A stretch of DNA of 64,000 bases from an uncultured Acetatifactor sp. (lineage in GTDB: Bacteria; Bacillota; Clostridia; Lachnospirales; Lachnospiraceae): the NCBI GenBank assembly GCA_910586775.1, contig CAJUJN010000011.1, forward strand, positions 1-64,000, in the 5' to 3' direction. Position 1 is the first letter of the stretch. Each line of letters starts with the position of its first letter. A program made the translations under genes and the position numbers. The notes beneath the pieces are model-generated. The model searched no databases, was not told the DNA's origin, and saw nothing but the letters and a program-made list of their open reading frames with translations. Below are positions 51,704 to 60,618 of the stretch, in pieces.

Positions 51704-52744
51704 ATGGACAGATTGGCGATCGTGGTTCCCTGTTATAATGAGGAGGAAGTATTGAAGCTTGCCTCGGAGGCTCTCCGCAGAGTGTTGGACGGACTGGTTC
51801 AGAAGGGCAAGATAGCCGGGGACAGTTTCATCCTGTTTGTGAATGACGGCAGCAAAGACCGTACCTGGGAACTGATTGAGGAGGAGCACGGGACTTATCC
51901 CGGACAGGTGAGCGGTGTCAAGCTGGCGGGCAATGTGGGGCATCAGTTTGCCCTGACGGCCGGATTGATCACTGCCATGGAGCGGAGCGACGTAACCATT
52001 TCCATTGACGCCGACCTGCAGGACGATGTGGATGTCATCGAGGAAATGATCGACAAATTTCACGCGGGGAACGACATTGTGTACGGTGTCAGGAAGGAAC
52101 GGAAGACAGATACTTTCTTTAAACGTACCACGGCCCAGGGCTTCTATAAGATGATGGGGCTGATGGGAGTAAAGACCGTATATAATCATGCGGATTTCCG
52201 TCTGATGTCCAGACGGGCGGTGGAGGAATTTTCCAAATATAAGGAGACCAATCTGTTTCTGCGGGGCATGATGCCGTTGATTGGGTACCAGACAGACTGC
52301 GTCTACTATGACCGGAAGGAGCGTGCGGCGGGAGAGTCCAAATATCCGCTGAAAAAGATGCTGGCGTTGGCTTTTAACGGGATTTCTTCTTTCAGCGTAA
52401 AGCCCATCAGCATGATACTGGGGATAGGGCTCTTTATCATTATCGTTTCTCTGCTTGCATTGGCCTATGCTTTGATTTCCTATTGTACAGGCCATGTAGT
52501 GCCGGGGTGGACTTCGCTGATCCTGTCTATCTGGTTCCTGGGCGGACTGCAGCTGCTTGCTATCGGCATGGTAGGGCAGTATATCGGAAAGATTTACATT
52601 GAGGTCAAGCAGAGACCCCGTTATAATATTGAGAAAGTTCTCTGCAATGCGGAACCGTTTTCAGATGAAGAGAAAAAGGAATCTGAAGGAAACAGATTCC
52701 TAAGCAGGATACAGGAAGAGAGCCAGGGAAAACGGGAAGGCTGA
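51704..52744 (+). CDS. Membrane GT2 glycosyltransferase, DPM1/GtrB-like
   Basis: A 346-residue enzyme. LAIVVPCYNEEEVL and FVNDGSKDRTWELIEE bind the nucleotide, SIDADLQDDVDVIEEM carries the D-x-D metal site, and NHADFRLMSRRAVEEF follows. Two C-terminal helices (SMILGIGLFIIIVSLLALAYA; LILSIWFLGGLQLLAIGMVG) anchor it. This group transfers a sugar from UDP or GDP to undecaprenyl phosphate. The next gene starts right after it and encodes a polytopic membrane protein, giving a lipid-sugar synthesis and transfer pair. Confidence 0.85.
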   Translation: MDRLAIVVPCYNEEEVLKLASEALRRVLDGLVQKGKIAGDSFILFVNDGSKDRTWELIEEEHGTYPGQVSGVKLAGNVGHQFALTAGLITAMERSDVTISIDADLQDDVDVIEEMIDKFHAGNDIVYGVRKERKTDTFFKRTTAQGFYKMMGLMGVKTVYNHADFRLMSRRAVEEFSKYKETNLFLRGMMPLIGYQTDCVYYDRKERAAGESKYPLKKMLALAFNGISSFSVKPISMILGIGLFIIIVSLLALAYALISYCTGHVVPGWTSLILSIWFLGGLQLLAIGMVGQYIGKIYIEVKQRPRYNIEKVLCNAEPFSDEEKKESEGNRFLSRIQEESQGKREG

Positions 52745-52745
52745 C

Positions 52746-54278
52746 ATGAGTTGGAAGAAGAATGCATTTAGTTATCTGACGTGGATTGTATATACGCTTA
52801 TCACCGGAACTGCCCTGGTCAGCCTGGGCAGTACGTTTTGTGTGGAAGCAGGATTTGCCGCCTGGTGGGGAATTCTGGCATCTGTCCTGTATATGGGAAT
52901 TGCAGGAGGAATTACTTTCCTGTTGTACAAGGGGGGCGGGGCGTGTCTGATATTTGCGAAAAGGAACCGGGCGGTGTTTCTGGTGTTGGAGTCAATCCTG
53001 GTGGCGGGCTTTTTTGCCCTGGGATGTTTTCTGAGAGTGCAGAATATCGGTGAGGCGGAAACGGCTTCTGTGTATTATGAGATGGCAGAGGTTGTTTCCG
53101 GACAAGGCATTCCTCAGATGGTGCATGGAGCGGCTTATTTTTATGTCAGGTTGCTGCATACGTTTTTGCTTCTTCTGGGAAATCAGGTTGTGGCGGGAAT
53201 ATGGCTGCAGATATGGCTGCAGCTTGCGGCATTGTCGGTGCTGTATTTTGTCATGAGAAAGCTTTCCGGCGCGGTATCCGGGATTGTTATTTTTGGTTTT
53301 TGTATGTGCGCGCCGTATATACGGCAGAGTGCGTTAGTTCTTTCACCGGGAATGCTGTACTTTCTGTTTCTGGGAATTGCAGCCGGGCTGACAGTCGGGA
53401 TTTGCGGGAGCAGGATGCGCTTTCCGGCGTTTGCTTTTGCGGGTGTCCTGGCGGCGCTTTGTTGTTATATTGATATAGGCGGAGGACTGTTGCTGATTCT
53501 GGCCGCTGCGCTTGCTTTTTCTCAGCAGGGGGGCGATGCGGGGAAAAGACTGGCAGCCGTGGGAATCTGTGTTTTGGCGGCTTTGTTGGGATTTTTGATC
53601 TTTATCTGGGCAGATGCCTTTATGAGCGGGAAAGATTTCTGGAGAGTGGCCGGCGCATGGCTTGATCTGTATCGGCCCAAAGGCTTTCAGCTACCGTTTA
53701 CCATAGGTCCCACCAGCTCCGGCTGGGAGAGTTTCGGATTGTTCGGGCTGATGGCATTTGGTGTTTTCAGCTTTTGGTGTGACAGGAAGCGGGAGTATCA
53801 TTCGGTTTACGTGGTGGCGGCCTGTGTTATTATGCTTGCATCCTGCTTTGGAATCTATACAGAGGAGATGCCCGGCTATTTTTCTTTGTATCTGATGTTT
53901 GTCGTTCTGGCAGGAGTCGGGCTGAAACCGTGCGTTTGCAGCAATGCTCTGCCTGACACACTGTCAGGTATTGTCGGGGAAGAGGCTGGGGGGATAACAG
54001 AAGAATTCTGTCCGGGCGGGGAGAACGGACTGAGTGTGCAAATGCAGCAGGATGAAGAGAGTGGGCTGAATGCGCAGATGCAGCAGGATGAAGAGAACCG
54101 GGAAAGAGATGAGCCTGCAGAGGACGCGGCAAAAGAAGAGAAGAAAGTCCGGTATCTGGACAATCCCCTGCCCTTGCCGAAAAAACATGTAAAGCGGGTG
54201 ATGGATTATTCCATAAATGTTTCGTGTGACGATGATTTTGATTACCCGATTAAGGAAAACGATGATTTTGATATGTAA
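52746..54278 (+). CDS. Polytopic membrane protein, possible GT-C glycosyltransferase
   Basis: A 510-residue protein with about ten hydrophobic segments in residues 10-390, among them a long extracytoplasmic loop after helix 3. RVQNIGEAETASVYYEMAEVV has the acidic-residue placement expected of the first loop of dolichyl-phosphate-mannose-type GT-C enzymes, but no strong motif fixes the family. The cytoplasmic tail of about 110 residues is acidic and repetitive (LSVQMQQDEESGL, LNAQMQQDEEN). It begins one base after the GT2 stop, so it is probably the transferase using that lipid-linked sugar. Confidence 0.6.
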   Translation: MSWKKNAFSYLTWIVYTLITGTALVSLGSTFCVEAGFAAWWGILASVLYMGIAGGITFLLYKGGGACLIFAKRNRAVFLVLESILVAGFFALGCFLRVQNIGEAETASVYYEMAEVVSGQGIPQMVHGAAYFYVRLLHTFLLLLGNQVVAGIWLQIWLQLAALSVLYFVMRKLSGAVSGIVIFGFCMCAPYIRQSALVLSPGMLYFLFLGIAAGLTVGICGSRMRFPAFAFAGVLAALCCYIDIGGGLLLILAAALAFSQQGGDAGKRLAAVGICVLAALLGFLIFIWADAFMSGKDFWRVAGAWLDLYRPKGFQLPFTIGPTSSGWESFGLFGLMAFGVFSFWCDRKREYHSVYVVAACVIMLASCFGIYTEEMPGYFSLYLMFVVLAGVGLKPCVCSNALPDTLSGIVGEEAGGITEEFCPGGENGLSVQMQQDEESGLNAQMQQDEENRERDEPAEDAAKEEKKVRYLDNPLPLPKKHVKRVMDYSINVSCDDDFDYPIKENDDFDM

Positions 54279-54309
54279 CAGGTGTAAAAAGAGAATTTTG
54301 GGTTATGCT

Positions 54310-54351
54310 ATCAGGGAGCGCAGATGCGGAAAACGCAGAGCGTTCCCTGAT
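54310..54351 (+). terminator. Large hairpin after the membrane glycosyltransferase operon
   Basis: ATCAGGGAGCGC pairs with GCGTTCCCTGAT (one G-U), and the loop can add TGCG/CGCA. There is no T-run afterwards, so it is an imperfect terminator or an RNA-stability structure. The short frame at 54305-54502 covering it has no ribosome binding site and is not called. Confidence 0.45.
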
Positions 54352-54530
54352 TCATTACGGTGAAAACACCAATCCTGACCAGAAAATCCGCGCAGTCGAA
54401 ATGAATTTCCGTGCTCAATTCTTGATCATGGAGTGCTTATCTGCATTCTTTGATATGCAAGACGGCAAGTCCGGAATCCTGCCTGCGGAAACGGCGGGAT
54501 AATTGAGATATGGACAAAAAGGAGAATCGT

Positions 54531-55232
54531 ATGGCTGAGCAGAAAGGTGACAAACGGATAGAAAAAGAAGAGCATCAGGACGAGAGAATTGAGCAGACCG
54601 GCCAGGTGACGCTGGGCGAGAGCGGCAAATTGGGAAATATTCATCTGATTTCCATTATCGGTGAAATCGAGGGACATGAAAATCTGTCGAATAATTCCAA
54701 GACTACAAAGTATGAGCATATATTGCCCAGCCTGGCTGCCATTGAGGACAGTAAGGATATACAGGGGGTGCTGGTGCTTCTGAATACCATGGGCGGCGAC
54801 GTGGAGGCCGGGCTGGCAATTGCGGAGATGATAGCATCCCTGAGCAAACCCACCGTGTCGCTGGTGCTTGGGGGAAGTCATTCCATAGGCGTCCCCATTG
54901 CCGTGAGCACGGATTATTCCTACATTGTGCCCACCGGCACCATGGTAATCCACCCGGTGCGCATGAGCGGCATGGTGATAGGGGTGCCGCAGACATTTGA
55001 CTATTTTAAGCTGATTCAGGACCGTATCACAGGCTTTGTATGCAGTCACTGCAGCATTGACAAGAATACCCTTGAGAGCCTGATGATGGAGACCGGGGTT
55101 CTGACGAAGGATGTAGGCACCATCCTGGTAGGAGAGGAAGCGGTGAAGCGAGGAATCATTGACGAGGTAGGCGGAATTGACAGGGCAATCGCAAAATTGC
55201 ATTCCATGATACAGGAGGATGGCTCCCTGTAA
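54531..55232 (+). CDS. tepA: ClpP-like translocation-enhancing protein TepA
   Basis: A 233-residue protein of the ClpP/SppA crotonase-like fold. NTMGGDVEAGLAIAEMIAS, GGSHSIGVPIAVST with the nucleophilic Ser, and MVIHPVRMSGMVIGVPQTF with the catalytic His are visible, as is the Asp near the C terminus. ATG 54531 has AAAAGGAG six bases upstream, so it is preferred over 54510. In B. subtilis tepA also precedes the DNA translocase gene. It may degrade signal peptides or membrane proteins. The N-terminal 30 residues are highly charged. Confidence 0.85.
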   Translation: MAEQKGDKRIEKEEHQDERIEQTGQVTLGESGKLGNIHLISIIGEIEGHENLSNNSKTTKYEHILPSLAAIEDSKDIQGVLVLLNTMGGDVEAGLAIAEMIASLSKPTVSLVLGGSHSIGVPIAVSTDYSYIVPTGTMVIHPVRMSGMVIGVPQTFDYFKLIQDRITGFVCSHCSIDKNTLESLMMETGVLTKDVGTILVGEEAVKRGIIDEVGGIDRAIAKLHSMIQEDGSL

Positions 55233-55415
55233 ATTCCCTTTGACGTAGACTGTGCGGCATTCTGTGACAAGCCCCGGGCCTTTGGGGTTACAGCGGTCAT
55301 ACGGCATAGAAAATATTAGGTGACAATTCAGAACAAAGATGATATAATTGTAAAATCGCTGACAGGAGAGAATTAAACTCGTGACTATAAATGATTAAGA
55401 AGTGAGGTCGATCAG

Positions 55416-58400
55416 ATGGCTGCTTCCAATGGAAGAAAAACATCATCTTCAAGCAGAAAAAGTACAAAAAGCACTGCTGCGAAAGCTTCCGCCCGGAAAC
55501 GGAGAAACAATGCGGCGGCACAGGACAGTGCTCTTTTTCATGAGATTGGACTGATTGTACTGTTTGCCGCCATGCTATTTTTCTTCTGCTGCAATTTTGG
55601 GATTGTGGGTCCTGTGGGGGATGCCGTCAGCGGCGTTCTTTTCGGGGTGTTTGGCCTGACTGCCTATGTGCTTCCGGTACTGTTGTTTTTTGCGGTAGCG
55701 TTCTGGCTTGCAAATGAAGGGAATTCCAGTGCAGTTAGAAAACTGACAGCGGGCATCGTGCTTTTTCTGATGGCAGGTATTGTGTGTGACCTGATTGCAA
55801 AAGGCGCAGCCGGTATGGAGGAGTACAGCGCAGGAACATTATACGACAGCTGCCGGGAGACGAAGGGCGGCGGAGGCGTTTTGGGTGGAAGCATCAGTTT
55901 TTTTCTCCAGGGGTATCTGGAGATGATAGGGACTATCCTGGTAGTTCTGCTTTGTACCGTGGTCGGTCTGATATTGTTGACGGAAAAATCCCTGCTGAAC
56001 AGTGTAAAACGCGGGGGAAGCCGCGTGCGTGAGCTGTCCAGAGAGGATTCGGAGAGACGCAGGGAGATGGCGGTAGAACGCCGCCTGGAGCAGGAGGAGC
56101 GCACCCGGAGGCGCAGGGAAATGGCGGAAGAACGCCGGATGGAACAGGAAGAGAACAGGGCGCGGCGCAGGGAAGAGGAGAAATCCCGGCGTCAGACTCA
56201 GGAGGAACAGCGCGCCAGGCGGGCTGCAGAGCGCAGGCTGAGGGCAGAAGAGAGGGAAAATGAAAAAATATTGCGGATGGATAGAAAGGAATCCGGGATA
56301 TCGTTGGATACGGTTCTGTTTCGTCCGGAGGATGCACATCGCCGTAACGATATGCATGAGATTATTCTCTCAGAGGAAGAACTGGGCATAGTGTCGCCTT
56401 CGACGGAGACGGTGGAGGCAGTGGTTTCAGGGAAAAAGACAGCGGAATCTGGACTCGGGGAGATACATATTCATGGCGTGAAAAGAGACAAGCCTGACAG
56501 CAGTGTGGAAGAGATGCTGTCGACAGGCCCGGAAAAAAGAGCAGATGAGGCGAAGGCAGCAGAGAGCGCACAGCCTGTAATTCGGATTCATAGAGCAGAA
56601 TCAGGGATTCACAGAGCGGAAGATGAAGCAGCAATGCCCGGGCCGGCACCCGTGTCTGCAGAACCCGAAGAGGCAGATACCGGAGTGGAGGATACATATA
56701 CAGCCAGACTGCGGGCAATGCAGAGGGAGAGCCAGGTACGTTTTTCAGGAACGAATTCCCGGCCTGGATTTGGCAGCCGGGGGGAGGAGCAGGACGTGCC
56801 TCTGTCCGGCAGAAAGGATTTGGATTCAGCAGAAAAAACAGAAGGTTTTGCCGAAGCAGCATACGGCAGGGAGTCTGGAGCAGGTATTAATACCGACAGG
56901 CTGGTTGGATTTGAGTCAGGAACCCGAACGGTGCAGGGAGACTGTGGAGAAGAAGGAACTCAGACAGGCCGGAGAGGCTGGGAAGAAGCAGGAACCCAGG
57001 CAGGCTGGAGAGACTGTGGAGAAGATGGAACCCAGGCAGGCCGGAGAGACTGGGAAGAAGCAGGAACCCAGGCAGACCGGAGAGACTGGGAGGGAGCAGG
57101 CCGCCCTGGCCAGGGGGCGGAATATGGTTTCGGGACGGAAGACTTGGGAGAACCTGATTCCTTGTCTGAGCGGAGTCGGGAGACACAAAATCGTTTTGCC
57201 ACAGGGACACCGAAAGATGCGCGGGCAGGTGTTCCTGCAGGGGCCGATTCGGCACCAGGAGCGGCGGTTGGGGCAAGGCCTGTTGCTGTTCTGCCGGGAA
57301 ATGCAGCATCTTCCAATGCGGTGCAGAGCAATCGGGTACAGCCGGAAATTGTGGCACCGAAGAAATATATGTTTCCTCCGATATCCCTTTTGCAGAAGGG
57401 AGTGGCAGCCACAGGAGATTCCGAACGTGAGCTGAGGGAGACGGCGATACATCTCCAACAGACGCTCAGTACATTTGGGGTCAAGGTTACCATTACTGAT
57501 ATCAGCCAGGGGCCCAGCGTGACACGCTACGAGCTCCAGCCGGAGCAGGGAGTAAAGGTATCCAAAATCGTAGGCCTGACAGATGATATCAAGCTGAATC
57601 TTGCGGCGATGGATATCCGGATAGAGGCACCCATTCCAGGCAAGGCGGCAATCGGAATCGAGGTTCCCAATAAGGAGACCATGCCGGTAGGGCTGCGGGA
57701 CTTGCTGGAAACAAAGGAATTCGCAGAATTTCAGTCCAGTCTTGCATTTGCGGTGGGAAAGGACATTGCGGGCAAGGTGGTGGTATCGGATATCGCCAAG
57801 ATGCCGCATATGCTGATTGCCGGTGCTACAGGTTCCGGTAAATCGGTTTGTATCAATACACTGATTATGAGTATTTTATATAAGGCCCACCCTGACGACG
57901 TGAAGATGATCATGGTGGACCCGAAAGTGGTAGAATTAAGTATTTACAATGGCATTCCGCACCTTCTGATTCCTGTTGTGACGGATCCCAAGAAAGCATC
58001 CGCCGCACTTCACTGGGGAGTGGCGGAGATGGATGACAGGTATCGGAAATTTGCGGAGTACGGTGCCAGAAATCTGAAAGAATACAATAAAAAAGTGGAA
58101 GCGCAGCAGAAGCGGGGGGATGCAAATGCGCCGAAGAAGCTGCCCCAGATTGTCATTATCGTAGACGAGCTTGCGGATCTGATGATGGTGTGTCCGGGGG
58201 AGGTAGAGGCGTCTATCTGCCGACTGGCACAGTTGGCTCGTGCCTGCGGCATCCATCTGGTCATTGCCACACAGCGACCCAGTGTGGATGTCATTACGGG
58301 TCTGATCAAGGCGAATATGCCCAGCCGCGTGGCGTTTTCCGTCTCCAGCGGAACGGATTCCCGGACCATACTGGATATGGTGGGGGCCGAGAAGCTGTTG

Positions 58401-58832
58401 GGGAAGGGCGATATGCTCTTTTATCCTCAGGGGTACCCCAAGCCTGCCCGTGTCCAGGGAGCATTTGTGTCTGACCAGGAGGTTTCGGATGTAGTTGACT
58501 TCCTGAAAAATCAGGCTCTGGGCAACACCTATGAGGTGGATATTGAAGAAAAGATTGCAAGCATGGGAAGCAGTGCCGGTGAAGGTGAAAAGGCCTCCGG
58601 AGGCGCTTCCGTGGATGAGTTGTTTGAAAAGGCGGGCCGTTTGATCATTGATAAGGACAAGGCTTCCATTGGCATGCTGCAGAGGGCGCTGCAGATCGGT
58701 TTTAACAGGGCGGCCAGGATCATGGACCAGCTATGCCAGTATGGTGTAGTGGGGGAGGAAGAAGGAACAAAGCCCAGAAAGATTCTGATGAGCCCGGAAC
58801 AGTTTGAACAGTTATTGGAGGAAGTAGCCTGA
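55416..58832 (+). CDS. ftsK: DNA translocase FtsK/SpoIIIE
   Basis: An 1138-residue protein. Four N-terminal helices (about 45-195) follow a basic Ser/Lys-rich start. A long charged linker (about 195-640) includes an Arg/Glu-rich coiled coil and 12-residue repeats. The motor domain has GPSVTRYELQPEQGVKVSKI (alpha), Walker A MLIAGATGSGKSVCIN and Walker B IVIIVDELADLMMV, with SRVAFSVSSGTDSRTILD after it. The gamma domain (QRALQIGFNRAARIMDQL) reads polar KOPS/SRS sequences. It pumps chromosomal DNA across the septum or into a forespore. It is longer than B. subtilis SpoIIIE (about 790) because of the linker. Confidence 0.95.
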   Translation: MAASNGRKTSSSSRKSTKSTAAKASARKRRNNAAAQDSALFHEIGLIVLFAAMLFFFCCNFGIVGPVGDAVSGVLFGVFGLTAYVLPVLLFFAVAFWLANEGNSSAVRKLTAGIVLFLMAGIVCDLIAKGAAGMEEYSAGTLYDSCRETKGGGGVLGGSISFFLQGYLEMIGTILVVLLCTVVGLILLTEKSLLNSVKRGGSRVRELSREDSERRREMAVERRLEQEERTRRRREMAEERRMEQEENRARRREEEKSRRQTQEEQRARRAAERRLRAEERENEKILRMDRKESGISLDTVLFRPEDAHRRNDMHEIILSEEELGIVSPSTETVEAVVSGKKTAESGLGEIHIHGVKRDKPDSSVEEMLSTGPEKRADEAKAAESAQPVIRIHRAESGIHRAEDEAAMPGPAPVSAEPEEADTGVEDTYTARLRAMQRESQVRFSGTNSRPGFGSRGEEQDVPLSGRKDLDSAEKTEGFAEAAYGRESGAGINTDRLVGFESGTRTVQGDCGEEGTQTGRRGWEEAGTQAGWRDCGEDGTQAGRRDWEEAGTQADRRDWEGAGRPGQGAEYGFGTEDLGEPDSLSERSRETQNRFATGTPKDARAGVPAGADSAPGAAVGARPVAVLPGNAASSNAVQSNRVQPEIVAPKKYMFPPISLLQKGVAATGDSERELRETAIHLQQTLSTFGVKVTITDISQGPSVTRYELQPEQGVKVSKIVGLTDDIKLNLAAMDIRIEAPIPGKAAIGIEVPNKETMPVGLRDLLETKEFAEFQSSLAFAVGKDIAGKVVVSDIAKMPHMLIAGATGSGKSVCINTLIMSILYKAHPDDVKMIMVDPKVVELSIYNGIPHLLIPVVTDPKKASAALHWGVAEMDDRYRKFAEYGARNLKEYNKKVEAQQKRGDANAPKKLPQIVIIVDELADLMMVCPGEVEASICRLAQLARACGIHLVIATQRPSVDVITGLIKANMPSRVAFSVSSGTDSRTILDMVGAEKLLGKGDMLFYPQGYPKPARVQGAFVSDQEVSDVVDFLKNQALGNTYEVDIEEKIASMGSSAGEGEKASGGASVDELFEKAGRLIIDKDKASIGMLQRALQIGFNRAARIMDQLCQYGVVGEEEGTKPRKILMSPEQFEQLLEEVA
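56940..57083 (+). repeat. 36-bp tandem repeats in the FtsK linker
   Basis: Four units of 36 bp start at 56940, 56976, 57012 and 57048, with a degenerate fifth. They alternate between two types (D-C-G-E and W-E-E-A cores), so the true period is 72 bp. They encode blocks such as DWEEAGTQADRR. Confidence 0.85.
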
Positions 58833-58868
58833 AGTATATGGCTGGAAAAATGAAAAAGGAGAGAACCC

Positions 58869-60539
58869 ATGAAGACAGATTTGGAGATTGCTCAGGAAGC
58901 TGTAATGGATCCGATTGGTAAAGTGGCTGAAAAGCTGGGGATTCCGGAGGATGCCCTGGAATTGTATGGCAAGTATAAGGCGAAGATTTCCGATGAATAT
59001 CTGGATCAGATCAGGGAGCGGCCGAATGGAAAGCTGATTTTGGTGACGGCAATCAATCCTACTCCGGCAGGAGAAGGGAAGACGACGACCAGTGTGGGGC
59101 TGGGACAGGCTTTCGGTAAACTGGGGAAAAAGGCGGTAGTCGCTCTGCGTGAGCCTTCTCTGGGGCCTTGTTTCGGCATCAAAGGCGGAGCCGCAGGCGG
59201 CGGATATGCCCAGGTGGTTCCCATGGAGGAGCTTAACCTTCATTTTACAGGGGATTTCCATGCAATTACATCTGCCAATAACCTTCTGGCCGCTTTACTG
59301 GATAATCATATTCAGCAGGGAAATGAACTTCAGATTGACAGCAGGCAGATTGTCTGGAAACGCTGTATGGATATGAATGACCGTGTCCTGCGCAATATTG
59401 TGGTGGGGATCGGAGATAAGATGGACGGCTTCGTGAGAGAAGATCATTTTGTCATCACGGTTGCAAGTGAGATCATGGCAATCCTATGTCTGGCAGAAGA
59501 TATGAGGGATTTAAAGGAGCGTTTGTCCAGGATTATAGTTGCCTACAATTATGCGGGAAAGCCTGTGACGGCAGGAGATCTGCAGGCAGTCGGTTCCATG
59601 GCGGCTCTTTTGAAAGATGCCATGAAACCGAATCTGATTCAGACACTGGAGCATACCCCTGTGTTGGTGCACGGAGGGCCTTTTGCAAATATTGCCCATG
59701 GCTGCAATTCTGTAAGAGCGACGCGGGCAGCACTGAAGATGGCGGATTACTGTATTACGGAAGCCGGATTCGGGGCAGACCTGGGTGCGGAGAAGTTCTT
59801 TGACATCAAGTGCCGGATGGCGGAGCTGAAGCCGGATGCGGCAGTACTTGTTGCAACTATCCGCGCTTTGAAGTATAATGGAGGTGTGGCAAAGCCCGAC
59901 CTGGGGGTTGAAAACCTGGATGCTCTTGAGCGGGGAATCGTAAATCTGGAGAAGCATATCGAGAATCTGCATAAATACGGCGTGCCTGTGGTAGTGACGC
60001 TGAATTCCTTTGTCAGTGATACGGAGGCTGAAATCCGTTTTGTAAGGAAGTTCTGCGAGGAAAGGCACTGTGAATTTGCACTGTCCGAAGTATGGGAGAA
60101 GGGCGGTGAAGGCGGAAGAGAGCTTGCCGGGAAAGTGTTGACAACTCTGGAGTCAAATGAGAGTCATTTCAAAGTCCTGTACGAAGATTCTCTCTCATTG
60201 GAGGATAAGATACGCACGGTGGCTGCGGAGATATATGGCGCAGGCAGTGTTGCTTTTACTGCTGCGGCGAAAAAGCAGCTGAAGAAACTGACGGAGCTGG
60301 GATTCGGAAAGTTTCCGGTCTGCATGGCAAAAAATCAGTATTCCCTCTCTGACGACCCGAAGCGTCTGGGGCGTCCTTCAGGCTTTGAACTTACAGTCAG
60401 GGAAGTATATGTGTCAGCAGGTGCAGGTTTTGTGGTGGCATTGACCGGTGATGTGGTTACGATGCCGGGATTATCCAAAAAGCCTTCGGCCATAGGGATA
60501 GATGTCAATGAAAATGGTGTAATTACCGGTTTATTTTAA
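58869..60539 (+). CDS. fhs: Formate-tetrahydrofolate ligase
   Basis: A 556-residue enzyme joining formate to THF with ATP to give 10-formyl-THF, a step of the Wood-Ljungdahl pathway and of purine and formyl-Met supply. Motifs are TPAGEGKTTTSVGLGQAF (ATP loop), REPSLGPCFGIKGGAAGGGYAQ, FTGDFHAITSANNLLAAL, VHGGPFANIAHGCNS and GFGADLGAEKFFDIKC. AAAAAGGAG precedes the start. There is no THF riboswitch in the 36-bp gap after ftsK. Full length for the family. Confidence 0.95.
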   Translation: MKTDLEIAQEAVMDPIGKVAEKLGIPEDALELYGKYKAKISDEYLDQIRERPNGKLILVTAINPTPAGEGKTTTSVGLGQAFGKLGKKAVVALREPSLGPCFGIKGGAAGGGYAQVVPMEELNLHFTGDFHAITSANNLLAALLDNHIQQGNELQIDSRQIVWKRCMDMNDRVLRNIVVGIGDKMDGFVREDHFVITVASEIMAILCLAEDMRDLKERLSRIIVAYNYAGKPVTAGDLQAVGSMAALLKDAMKPNLIQTLEHTPVLVHGGPFANIAHGCNSVRATRAALKMADYCITEAGFGADLGAEKFFDIKCRMAELKPDAAVLVATIRALKYNGGVAKPDLGVENLDALERGIVNLEKHIENLHKYGVPVVVTLNSFVSDTEAEIRFVRKFCEERHCEFALSEVWEKGGEGGRELAGKVLTTLESNESHFKVLYEDSLSLEDKIRTVAAEIYGAGSVAFTAAAKKQLKKLTELGFGKFPVCMAKNQYSLSDDPKRLGRPSGFELTVREVYVSAGAGFVVALTGDVVTMPGLSKKPSAIGIDVNENGVITGLF

Positions 60540-60618
60540 AGAGGTAGTGCAGATATGAAAGAAGAGTGCTTTCATAACTATCGAATGAATGTCCGCCGAA
60601 GCGGGCAGAGGTATAGAT

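Noticed and set aside
54305..54502. 65-codon frame before tepA
   Set aside because: No ribosome binding site, and its start lies in a large hairpin; no family resemblance.
56623..57435. 270-codon alternate frame inside ftsK
   Set aside because: It mirrors the linker repeats and has no ribosome binding site; ftsK itself is unmistakable.
60540..60618. Possible riboswitch near fhs
   Set aside because: I looked for a THF or similar riboswitch on both sides of fhs; the 36-bp gap upstream is too short and nothing fits downstream.
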